A DNA stretch of 64,000 bases from Actinacidiphila epipremni (GTDB lineage Bacteria > Actinomycetota > Actinomycetes > Streptomycetales > Streptomycetaceae). The notes under the pieces were generated by a model that did no database searches, was not told where the DNA came from, and saw nothing but the letters and a program-made list of their open reading frames with translations. This document shows positions 1 through 7,454 of this stretch, in pieces (positions within the stretch are counted from its first letter, which is position 1; the number at the start of each line of letters is the position of its first letter). A program made the position numbers and the translations under genes. The stretch lies in NCBI RefSeq assembly GCF_012034175.1, contig NZ_JAATEJ010000019.1, positions 1 through 64,000 on the forward strand. Reading direction: 5' to 3'.

Positions 1-654
1 GGGGGCGGGGGGGGGGGGGGGGGGGGGGGGCGGCCGGCCGCCGCGGGGCGCGCGGGCGCGCGTCAGGGCGCGGCGGTGCGCGGGAAGGCGGGAGCGGGGG
101 CCGTCAGGGACGGCGGGGCGTCAGCGACAGAGCGTGGTGTGGGTGCGGCACAGATCGACGTGCCGGCGCTTCGTCCGGCCGGGCCGCAGGACGGCGGCCC
201 CGGCCGTCACGGCGCGCGATCCCTTCACGACGACTCCGATCGGCCCGGGCACGATGCCCCGGGCGCTGCTGCGCGGCTCCGGGCGGACCGGACCGCGTGA
301 CGCGTACTGACCGTGCAGGATGAACGTACGTGCCGGACGGCGTCTTCTGTCAAGCCCTTACGTCCACCGTCCCAGGTCCCGCGGGTGGCCGGCCGGGGGT
401 CGTGCGGGTGCCGGCGGGCGGGTCGGGAGCGGCCGGCGCGGGCGGCCGGACCGGCGCCGGGTCCGGGGGCGTCCGGGGCGTCCGGCGGACGCGGGCCACC
501 GGACCGGCGGGTCCGGCGCATCCGGCAGGTCCGGCGGGCGCGGGTCCGGCAGGTCCGGGTCCGGCGTACTCGGCGTCGGCGGGTCCGGCGTCGGTATCAA
601 GAGGTACGGCCGCACGGTCAAGGCGGGGCGGGGCGCGGCCCGGAGACTGGGCGC
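1..654. other. GC-extreme leader region without a supportable gene
   Basis: The first 30 or so bases are almost pure G, followed by CG-rich simple sequence. From about 430 to 600 the text is built from imperfect repeats of GGTCCGGC and GGCGGGTCC. Several frames stay open here only because stop codons are rare at this composition. Their translations are Arg/Gly/Pro-rich with no domain, and none has a convincing ribosome binding site. I see nothing here beyond the promoter-bearing leader of the MFS gene starting at 655. The poly-G run may be an assembly edge. Confidence 0.6.
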
Positions 655-1980
655 ATGAACTCTGAGGACTATGTGACCGGGAGCCCGCCGGACGCCCCCG
701 GCGGCGCTGTCACGGACGCCCCCGTCGCAGCCGGCTCCCCGGCGGACGGCCCCCAAGCAGGCGGCTCCCCGGCGGACGGCTCCCCCGCGGACAGCCTCCG
801 CGCGGACGGCTCCTCCGCGGACGCCCCCCGCGCGGCTCCCGGCGGCAAGGGCGCCAAGCCCTCCTGGGCGCCGGTTGCCGCGCTCACGCTCGGCATCGCG
901 ACGCTCGTGGCCGCCGAGTTCCTGCCGGCGAGCGTGCTGCCGGCCATGGCGTCGGACGTGGGTGTCAGCGAGGGCACGGCGGGGCTCGCGGTCGCGACGA
1001 CGGCCGTCGCGGGGGCGGTGACCGCGCCGACGATCGCCGTCGTGCTGCCGCGCGCCGACCGGCGGACCGTGCTGATCGGGCTGCTGGTCGTCGCGGTGGC
1101 CTCCAACGCGGTGGTGGCGCTCGCGCCGGACTTCGCCGTACTGCTGCTGGGCCGGCTGCTGCTGGGCGTGGCCATCGCGGGCTTCTGGTCGTTCGCGCTG
1201 GGGGCGGGCACGCATGCGACGCCGGGGCGCGACCACGTGGTGTCCACGAGCCTGGCGCTGGGCGTGAGCGCGGCGACCATCATCGGGGTGCCGCTGTCCT
1301 CGGTGCTGGGCGACGCGGTGGGGTGGCGGCCGGTGTTCTGGTCGGCGGCGGGCCTGAGCGCGCTCGCGGTGGTCGCGGTGACGGTGACGCTGCCGCCGGT
1401 GCCGGCGCACCCGGGGGCGGGGCTCGGCATGCTGCGGCAGGCGCTGGCGAACCGGCGGCTGATGGCCGGGGTGGGCTGCATCGCGCTGGTGGCCTTCGGC
1501 AACTTCGCCGCATACCCGTACATCCGGATCGCGATCGAGCGGGTCACCGACGGCGGCACGGTGTGGCTGCTGCTCGGCTGGGGTGTGGGCGGGCTCGCGG
1601 GCAACCTCGCGGCCGGGGCGCTGGCCCGGCGGCTGGCCGTCGCGGTGGTGGCCGGGCCGGGGCTGCTGGCGGTGAGCCTGGTGCTGCTGGCGACGGCGGG
1701 CGGGCTGCCGGTGGCGACGGGGGCGATCGTGCTGTGGGGCTTCGGCTTCAACATGGTGCCGGTCGCGACGCAGCTGTGGGTGACCCGCGCCGAGCCGACC
1801 CGGGTGGAGTCGGCGCTGTCGTTGCAGGTGACGGCGTTCCAGGTGTCCATCACCGCCGGCTCCGCGGTCGGCGGGGCCGTGGTGGACGGCGGCGGGGTGC
1901 GGGCGGCGCTACTGGTCGGCGCGGTCGCGGCCCTCGCCGCGGGCGCCGGGTTCGCCGCACTGCACGGCCGGCGGGCGTGA
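655..1980 (+). CDS. MFS transporter, DHA1-type drug/sugar exporter
   Basis: Predicted 441-residue inner-membrane major facilitator superfamily permease with about 12 hydrophobic segments. The first about 65 residues are a hydrophilic, low-complexity Pro/Ala/Gly/Asp tail with repeated ADG-S motifs. The membrane part begins near residue 70 (WAPVAALTLGIATLVAAEFL) and has the MFS loop 2-3 motif as PRADRRTVLIG. The order and length fit the AraJ/Bcr-like drug:H+ antiporter-1 group; the substrate cannot be read from sequence. ATG 655 was chosen because it opens the cleanest frame; the frame runs further upstream, but that part is Arg-rich junk. The 3' end overlaps the convergent AraC-family gene by 72 bp, so the two transcripts can be mutually antisense. 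The AraC protein is the obvious candidate regulator. Confidence 0.85.
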   Translation: MNSEDYVTGSPPDAPGGAVTDAPVAAGSPADGPQAGGSPADGSPADSLRADGSSADAPRAAPGGKGAKPSWAPVAALTLGIATLVAAEFLPASVLPAMASDVGVSEGTAGLAVATTAVAGAVTAPTIAVVLPRADRRTVLIGLLVVAVASNAVVALAPDFAVLLLGRLLLGVAIAGFWSFALGAGTHATPGRDHVVSTSLALGVSAATIIGVPLSSVLGDAVGWRPVFWSAAGLSALAVVAVTVTLPPVPAHPGAGLGMLRQALANRRLMAGVGCIALVAFGNFAAYPYIRIAIERVTDGGTVWLLLGWGVGGLAGNLAAGALARRLAVAVVAGPGLLAVSLVLLATAGGLPVATGAIVLWGFGFNMVPVATQLWVTRAEPTRVESALSLQVTAFQVSITAGSAVGGAVVDGGGVRAALLVGAVAALAAGAGFAALHGRRA

Positions 1981-2751
1981 GCGCCAGCCCTGCGGGGAGC
2001 TGCCGTGGTAGGCGGAGAAGGCGCGGCTGAAGGCGGCGGCGGAACCGTACCCGACGGTGAAGGCGATCTGCTCGACGGGCTTGTCGGTGCCGGCCAGCAG
2101 CGCGCGGGCGTGCCGCATCCGGACCTCGCGCAGCACCTGCGCGGGGCTGCGGCCGAGGTCGCGGCGGAAGCGCTCGCCGAGCGAGGAGCGGGACAGGTGC
2201 GCGACCCGGGCCATGCTCTCCACCGTCCAGGGCCGCCCGGGGTGCGCGTCGAGCACCGAGACGAGGGCGGTGAGCCGCGGGTCGGGGCCGCGGCGGGCGT
2301 CCTCGTCGAGGGTGCGCAGCATCGCGGACTGGATGAGCCCGCCGTAGCTGGCGGCGAAGAGCGGCTGCTCGCGGCGCGGGTCGAGCGGGCACATCCGTAC
2401 CAGCTCGACGATGCCGCGGTTGCCGCTCGCGAAGTCCCGTACGATCAGCGGCTCTTGGCGCGGCGGCACCGCCCGCAGGGTGCCCACCGCGACCTGGGCG
2501 GCGGTGAGCGCGACGAGCCGGCAGGGGGTGCGGCCGTCGGCGTGGAAGGCGTCGCCTGCGACCAGCGTGTGCGCCCGCCCGGCGGCCTCCAGCCGGACCT
2601 CGCCGTCCAGGACCAGCACCCACACCGGCACCCCGTCCACGCCGTCGAGCCGCTCCCGGGGGCCGAGCCGGCGCAGCACGACGGCGATCATGTCCCACGC
2701 CGCCCCGCCGCCACCGCCCCGGGGCACGCCCGCTCCCTCCACCACGGTCAT
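1909..2751 (-). CDS. AraC-family transcriptional regulator with N-terminal cupin
   Basis: A 280-residue AraC/XylS regulator. Residues about 20-170 form a cupin-like sensor domain (AraC_binding/cupin_6 type; VLDGEVRLEAAGRAHTLVAG). Residues about 180-270 carry the two helix-turn-helices, with recognisable MARVAHLSRSSLGERFRRD and the conserved second-HTH signature VEQIAFTVGYGSAAAFSRAF. Proteins with this arrangement usually control an adjacent exporter or oxidoreductase. Its last about 24 codons overlap the MFS transporter end on the other strand. The recognised domain ends before the overlap, so the tail (Arg/Glu/Gly-rich) may be dispensable. ATG 2751 opens MTVVEGAGVP; an alternative start cannot be excluded. 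Confidence 0.88.
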   Translation of the reverse strand: MTVVEGAGVPRGGGGGAAWDMIAVVLRRLGPRERLDGVDGVPVWVLVLDGEVRLEAAGRAHTLVAGDAFHADGRTPCRLVALTAAQVAVGTLRAVPPRQEPLIVRDFASGNRGIVELVRMCPLDPRREQPLFAASYGGLIQSAMLRTLDEDARRGPDPRLTALVSVLDAHPGRPWTVESMARVAHLSRSSLGERFRRDLGRSPAQVLREVRMRHARALLAGTDKPVEQIAFTVGYGSAAAFSRAFSAYHGSSPQGWRSRPPAVQCGEPGARGEGRDRADQ

Positions 2752-2961
2752 GCTCCACCAAGCGCCCGCACGGCGAGCACTATTCCGCCGCCGGCGCCGC
2801 GGGCTGCCCGCCGGGCCGCACCGGGGGCCTCGCCGGCAGGTTCTTCCGCACGCTGCCCCACGGGTCGTGCCGCAGGGTGTACGCCGAGCTGCCGGCAGGT
2901 CTCAGGGCGAGCTGTGCTGCGGCGCCTGGCTGCGGGCCGGGCCGCGTCGCCCCGCGGAGCG

Positions 2962-3339
2962 CTACGCGGCTTCGTGTTCCTCCAGGCACTCCTTGCCGCG
3001 CCGGGCCGCGGCCATCGCGGCGTCGAGCAGGTCGCGGGTGTGGAGGAGTTCGGCGATGTGGGCGGAGAGCTTCTCGCGTTCCTGGGCCATGCGTTCCAGG
3101 GCGGCGCGGGAGTTCTCCAGGCTCGGGGAGTCCACGCACGGGAGCAGCTCGTGGATGGTGCGGCTGGACAGGCCGGCGGTGTAGAGGCGCTGGAGGAACA
3201 GCACGCGCTCGACGTCGCCCTCGGCGTAGTGACGCTGACCGCTGGGGCTGCGCTCGCTGGTGAGCAGGCCCTGCTCCTCGTAGTAGCGCAGCGACCTGAC
3301 GCTGACGCCGCTGCGCCGCGCGAGCTCCCCGATGCGCAT
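2962..3339 (-). CDS. MerR-family transcriptional regulator
   Basis: A 125-residue MerR-type activator. The N-terminus is the canonical winged HTH (MRIGELARRSGVSVRSLRYYE) with the following wing GLLTSERSPSGQRHYAEGDV. Then comes a long dimerisation helix (residues about 75-110) and an acidic tail. Two cysteines (near 68 and 117) are present, but not in a metal-sensor pattern I recognise. The gene is divergent from the Old Yellow Enzyme gene at 3472. The 132-bp gap holds a promoter with the 20-bp spacer typical of MerR targets, so the OYE gene is its likely target, probably in response to electrophiles or redox stress (inference). Confidence 0.9.
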   Translation of the reverse strand: MRIGELARRSGVSVRSLRYYEEQGLLTSERSPSGQRHYAEGDVERVLFLQRLYTAGLSSRTIHELLPCVDSPSLENSRAALERMAQEREKLSAHIAELLHTRDLLDAAMAAARRGKECLEEHEAA

Positions 3340-3390
3340 CGCACTGCCCTTCCGCCCGGCGGTGTGTGGTCCGCGTCACCCGCGGCGGGC

Positions 3391-3422
3391 TTGCCTCTGA
3401 CATGGATGTGAGGTTTTAGCGT
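3391..3422 (+). promoter_or_regulatory. MerR-type promoter for the OYE gene
   Basis: A -35-like TTGCCT (3391-3396) and a -10-like TAGCGT (3417-3422) are separated by 20 bp, the over-long spacing that MerR proteins untwist. The spacer contains an imperfect dyad with arms CCTC (3394-3397) and GAGG (3410-3413). The tail GAGGTTTTAGCGT closely resembles operators of other actinobacterial MerR/oxidoreductase pairs. It lies 50 bp before the OYE start and about 50 bp from the MerR start. Confidence 0.6.
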
Positions 3423-3471
3423 AGCAGCCGGCCCCGAGATCCGGGCGCCGGAAGGCAAGGAGTCCCCCCAG

Positions 3472-4545
3472 ATGACGACACTGCTCAGCGGCTACCGGCT
3501 CGGCGCTCTCACGCTGCCGAACCGCGTCGTGATGGCCCCGATGACCCGGGCCCGCGCCACCGCCGACGGCCTGGCGACCGCGTCCATGGCGACGTACTAC
3601 GCCCAGCGCGCCACGGCCGGGCTGATCGTGACCGAGGGCGTGCAGCCGAGCCTGATCGGCCAGTCCAACCCCGCCACGCCCGGGCTGCACACGCAGGAGC
3701 AGGCCGACTCCTGGCGCCAGGTGACCGACGCCGTGCACGCCAACGGCGGCCGTATCTTTGCCCAGTTGATGCACGGCGGACGCGTCTCGCACCCCGACAC
3801 CACCGGCCACCGGCCGGTCGGCCCCTCCGCCGTACCCGCGACCGGCGAGGTCTTCACCCCCACCGGACCGCAACCCGCCCCCGTACCGCGCGCGTTGGAG
3901 ACGCACGAGATCGCCGGGCACGCCGGGTCGTACGCGCAGGCCGCCCGGCTCGGCGTGGCGGCCGGCTTCGACGGCGTCGAACTGCACGGCGCCAACGGCT
4001 ACTTGATCTCCCAGTTCCTCTCCTCCAACGCGAACCTGCGCACCGACGGCTACGGCGGTACGATCGCCGGCCGGATCCGCTTCGCGGTGGAGGCCGCCGC
4101 CGCGACCGCCGACGCGATCGGCCCGGACCGCACCGGCATCCGGCTCTCGCCGGGCGGCACGTTCTGGGGCGTACGGGAGGACGACGTGCCGGAGCTCTAC
4201 ACCGCGCTGCTGGCCGAACTCGCCGCGCTGGACCTGGCGTACGTGCACGTCGAGGCCACCGCGGACGAGCCGACGCTGCTGGCGCTGCGCCGCGCGTGGC
4301 CGGGCACGTACATCGTGAATCCGACGCTGCCGATGGGCCCCAAGCAGACGGACCGCGCCGCCGCGGACCACTGGCTCGGCCTCGGCGCGGACCTGGTCAG
4401 CTTCGGCCGGGCCTTCCTGTCCAACCCCGACCTGGTCGAGCGGCTGCGCACCGGCGCGCCGATCGCGCCGGTCGACGAGTCCACGCTGTACGGCGGCGGC
4501 GACGCCGGCTACCTGACGTATCCGGCGCATCAGTACGCGGCCTGA
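3472..4545 (+). CDS. Old Yellow Enzyme family alkene reductase (NADH:flavin oxidoreductase)
   Basis: A 357-residue FMN-dependent ene-reductase of the OYE/NemA/xenobiotic reductase family, cytoplasmic, full length. Recognisable features are the N-terminal substrate strand (LTLPNRVVMAPMTRARA), the FMN/active-site segment AQLMHGGRVSHPD, the VELHGANGYLISQFLSSNAN block with NLRTDGYGG, and the phosphate-binding end LVSFGRAFLSNPDLVERL. Such enzymes reduce activated C=C bonds of enones, maleimides or nitro-compounds with NAD(P)H. The ATG is preceded by AAGGAG at a proper distance. It is transcribed away from a MerR regulator through a MerR-type promoter, pointing to induction by reactive electrophiles. 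Confidence 0.93.
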   Translation: MTTLLSGYRLGALTLPNRVVMAPMTRARATADGLATASMATYYAQRATAGLIVTEGVQPSLIGQSNPATPGLHTQEQADSWRQVTDAVHANGGRIFAQLMHGGRVSHPDTTGHRPVGPSAVPATGEVFTPTGPQPAPVPRALETHEIAGHAGSYAQAARLGVAAGFDGVELHGANGYLISQFLSSNANLRTDGYGGTIAGRIRFAVEAAAATADAIGPDRTGIRLSPGGTFWGVREDDVPELYTALLAELAALDLAYVHVEATADEPTLLALRRAWPGTYIVNPTLPMGPKQTDRAAADHWLGLGADLVSFGRAFLSNPDLVERLRTGAPIAPVDESTLYGGGDAGYLTYPAHQYAA

Positions 4546-4756
4546 CCTCGGGAGCGGTCCGTCCGCCGGGCGTCGGCTCGGCGACGGCCGCGGGACGGGC
4601 CGCCGTACGGGAGCGTTCATGCGGCATTGACACGATGAGCGGGCCGTCATCAGCATGTGCACGTCACGACGGACGCCCTCCCGCTCCCCGGCGCGCACCC
4701 CGCGCGGCCACGTCCGCCGCCCGGGCCGCCCCCACCGGACGTCAGGAGAACCACCC

Positions 4757-6823
4757 ATGGTCAACGTCGATCGCCGAAGGTTCCTGCAGCTCGCGGGCGC
4801 CGGTGCCGCCGCGTCCGTGCTCACCGGAGGGGTCGCGAGAGCCGCCGCGATCCCGGCCGCCGCGGGGACGGGCACCCTCCAGGACATCGAGCACGTCGTC
4901 GTCCTGATGCAGGAGAACCGCTCCTTCGACCACTACTTCGGCACCCTGCGCGGCGTCCGCGGCTTCGGCGACCCGCGCCCGGCGACCCTGCCGAGCGGCA
5001 AGTCGGTCTTCCACCAGGCGAGTTCGGCCGGGCGCGAGACGCTGCCCTTCCGGCCGGACGCCGACAACCTGGGCCTGCAGTTCATCCAGGACCTCGACCA
5101 CAGCTGGTCCGGCACCCACCAGGCGTTCAACGGCGGGAACTACGACCGCTGGATCCCCGCGAAGACCACGACCACGATGGCCTACCTCACCCGCGAGGAC
5201 ATCCCCTTCCACTACGCGCTCGCCGACGCCTTCACCATCTGCGACGCCTACCACTGCTCGATGCTCAGCTCCACCGACCCCAACCGCTACTACATGTTCA
5301 CCGGTTTCGCCGGCAACGACGGCAAGGCGGGCGGCCCGGTGCTCGGCAACGAGGAGGCCGGCTACGGCTGGACGACGCTGCCGGAGATCCTGGAGAAGGC
5401 GGGCGTGTCCTGGAAGGTCTACCAGGACACCGGCACCGGCCTCGACGCGGCCGGGAGTTGGGGCTGGACCAGCGACGCCTTCATCGGCAACTACGGCGAC
5501 AACTCGCTGCTCTACTTCAACCAGTACCGCAACGCCAAGCCCGGCAGCCCGCTCTACGACAAGGCCCGCACCGGCACCCAGGCCAAGGGCGGCGAGGGCT
5601 ACTTCGACCGGCTGCGGGCCGACGTGCTGGCCGGCGCGCTCCCCCAGGTCTCCTGGATCGCCGCCCCCGAGGCCTTCTGCGAGCACCCCAACTGGCCCGC
5701 GAACTACGGCGCCTGGTACGTCTCGCAGGTGCTGGACGCGCTCACCGCCGACCCCGACGTGTGGAGCCGTACCGCGGTCTTCCTCACCTACGACGAGAAC
5801 GACGGCTTCTTCGACCACGTCGTGCCGCCCTTCCCGCCCGCCTCCGCCGCGCGCGGCCTGTCCACCGCCGACGTCACCGCCGACCTCTACACCGGCGGCC
5901 TGTCCGGATACGCCGCAGGCCCCTACGGGCTGGGCCCGCGGGTGCCCATGCTGGTGCTCTCGCCGTGGAGCACCGGCGGCTGGGTGTGCTCGCAGACCTT
6001 CGACCACACCTCGATCGTGCAGTTCATCGAGAAGCGCTTCGGCGTGCACGACCCGAACGTCTCGCCCTGGCGCCGGGCGGTGTGCGGCGACCTCACCTCC
6101 GCCTTCGACTTCACCCGTAGCAACGCCGCCGCGCCCGCGCTCCCCGGCACCGGCGGCTACGCCCCGCCCAACCACACCAACCCCGGCAGTTACATCCCCG
6201 AGCCACCCGCGACCGGCGCCGTACCCCGGCAGGAGCCCGGGCTGCGCAGTGCCCGGCCGCTGCCGTACGACCTGGCCGCCGACACCAAGCCGGTGAGCGG
6301 GCGCATGCAGTTCACCTTCGGCAACTTCGGGGCGGCCGGGGCGTCCTTCCTGGTCACCTCGGCGGTGCGCACCGACGGCCCGTGGCCGTACACCGTCGAG
6401 GCGGGCAAGACGCTCGCCGACACGTGGGCGATGCCCGCCGCCTCGGCCCGCTACGACTTCTCCGTCCAGGGCCCGAACGGCTTCCTGCGCCGGATGGCCG
6501 GCACCGCGGGCAAGGTCGGCCCCGAGGTCACCGCCCGGCACGACGCCGCCACCGGCCACGTCACGCTGGTCTTCAGCAACCCCGGCACCGGCTCGGTCAC
6601 CTTCACCGCGACCGACGCGTACGCGCCCACGCAGCACTACACGTACACCGTCGCGGCGGGCGGCTCGCGCACCGTCACCGGCTGGGGCGTGCCGGCCGGC
6701 AACCGCTGGTACGACGTCACCGTGACCTCCAGCGCCGACTCGGCCTACGTACGGCGCTTCGCCGGCCACGTGGAGACCGGCGCGCCGGGCACGAGCGACC
6801 CGGCGACGCTGACGACCGGCTGA
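4757..6823 (+). CDS. Tat-exported phosphocholine-specific phospholipase C
   Basis: A 688-residue secreted non-haemolytic-type phospholipase C (PlcN/PlcH family, EC 3.1.4.3), hydrolysing phosphatidylcholine. The N-terminus MVNVDRRRFLQLAGAG is a twin-arginine signal, followed by a hydrophobic stretch and an Ala-rich cleavage region near residue 35. The phosphoesterase domain (about 45-430) starts with the family hallmark VVLMQENRSFDHYFGTLRG, with later DHSWSGTHQAFN and FLTYDENDGFFDHVVPP. The C-terminal about 190 residues hold two DUF756-like beta domains (about 505-590 and 600-680). Several upstream in-frame codons exist, but the Tat motif and the AGGAG preceding ATG 4757 fix the start. It is monocistronic. 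Phosphate or lipid scavenging is the usual role. Confidence 0.93.
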   Translation: MVNVDRRRFLQLAGAGAAASVLTGGVARAAAIPAAAGTGTLQDIEHVVVLMQENRSFDHYFGTLRGVRGFGDPRPATLPSGKSVFHQASSAGRETLPFRPDADNLGLQFIQDLDHSWSGTHQAFNGGNYDRWIPAKTTTTMAYLTREDIPFHYALADAFTICDAYHCSMLSSTDPNRYYMFTGFAGNDGKAGGPVLGNEEAGYGWTTLPEILEKAGVSWKVYQDTGTGLDAAGSWGWTSDAFIGNYGDNSLLYFNQYRNAKPGSPLYDKARTGTQAKGGEGYFDRLRADVLAGALPQVSWIAAPEAFCEHPNWPANYGAWYVSQVLDALTADPDVWSRTAVFLTYDENDGFFDHVVPPFPPASAARGLSTADVTADLYTGGLSGYAAGPYGLGPRVPMLVLSPWSTGGWVCSQTFDHTSIVQFIEKRFGVHDPNVSPWRRAVCGDLTSAFDFTRSNAAAPALPGTGGYAPPNHTNPGSYIPEPPATGAVPRQEPGLRSARPLPYDLAADTKPVSGRMQFTFGNFGAAGASFLVTSAVRTDGPWPYTVEAGKTLADTWAMPAASARYDFSVQGPNGFLRRMAGTAGKVGPEVTARHDAATGHVTLVFSNPGTGSVTFTATDAYAPTQHYTYTVAAGGSRTVTGWGVPAGNRWYDVTVTSSADSAYVRRFAGHVETGAPGTSDPATLTTG

Positions 6824-6902
6824 CGGCGCCGCGGCTGACCGCGCCGCTCACAGCGCCGCTGACCGCACCGCTTTCCGGGCCCGCACTGCCAGACTTGGCC
6901 CC

Positions 6903-7367
6903 ATGGCTGAGATCAGACGCAGCGCGGGCCTGCTCCTCTTCCGCCGCACCGCCGCCGGGGCGGAGGTGCTGCTCGGCCACATGGGCGGGCCGTTCTGGGC
7001 CCGCAAGGACGCCGGGGCGTGGACGGTGCCGAAGGGCGAGTACGGGGCCGGTGAGCGGGCCTGGGACGCCGCCCGGCGGGAGTTCCGCGAGGAGCTGGGC
7101 CTGCCCGCGCCCGAGGGCGCGGCGCTGCCGCTGGGCGAGGTGGTGCAGTCGGGCGGCAAGCACGTGACGGTGTGGGCCGTCGAGGGCGACCTCGACCCGG
7201 CGCTGATGGTGCCGGGCACCTTCACGATGGAGTGGCCGCGCGGCTCGGGCCGCACCGCGGAGTTCCCCGAGCTGGACCGGGCGGCGTGGTTCGGCCTCGC
7301 GGCGGCCCGCGAGGTCGTGGTCACGGCGCAGACGGCGTTCCTGGACCGGCTGGCCGAGCTGCTGTGA
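6903..7367 (+). CDS. Nudix hydrolase
   Basis: A 154-residue Nudix-fold hydrolase. The full Nudix box GX5EX7REUXEEXGU is seen as G-EYGAG-E-RAWDAAR-REFREELG around residues 44-65. The opening SAGLLLFRR and GGPFWARKDAGAWTVPKGE resemble the YmfB/AP4A-type NUDIX group with an N-terminal SAGxLLFR motif. The substrate (nucleoside diphosphate derivative) cannot be assigned. There is no good Shine-Dalgarno before ATG 6903, so a leaderless or very short leader is possible. A strong hairpin follows the stop directly. Confidence 0.88.
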   Translation: MAEIRRSAGLLLFRRTAAGAEVLLGHMGGPFWARKDAGAWTVPKGEYGAGERAWDAARREFREELGLPAPEGAALPLGEVVQSGGKHVTVWAVEGDLDPALMVPGTFTMEWPRGSGRTAEFPELDRAAWFGLAAAREVVVTAQTAFLDRLAELL

Positions 7368-7370
7368 CGG

Positions 7371-7408
7371 GCCCGCCCCGCGCCCGGGGTGTCCGGGGCG
7401 GGGCGGGC
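7371..7408. terminator. Bidirectional hairpin between the Nudix and GH3 genes
   Basis: Arms 7371-7387 and 7393-7408 pair as a GC-only stem of about 16 bp with one bulged base and a tiny loop. It sits between the convergent stops at 7367 and 7455. There is no U-tract, as is common for streptomycete terminators. Confidence 0.6.
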
Positions 7409-7454
7409 TCTGCCGGCGTTGCGGGAATCGCGGGATTCGCGGGATTCGCGGGCG

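Noticed and set aside
1..654. Several open frames on both strands and an in-frame 5' extension of the MFS gene to 313
   Set aside because: Arg/Gly/Pro-rich translations without domains or RBS; at this GC content stops are rare, so long frames are expected by chance.
2752..2961. Possible short minus-strand gene between the AraC and MerR genes
   Set aside because: Frames crossing it are shadows extending from the MerR gene; no start with RBS and no domain.
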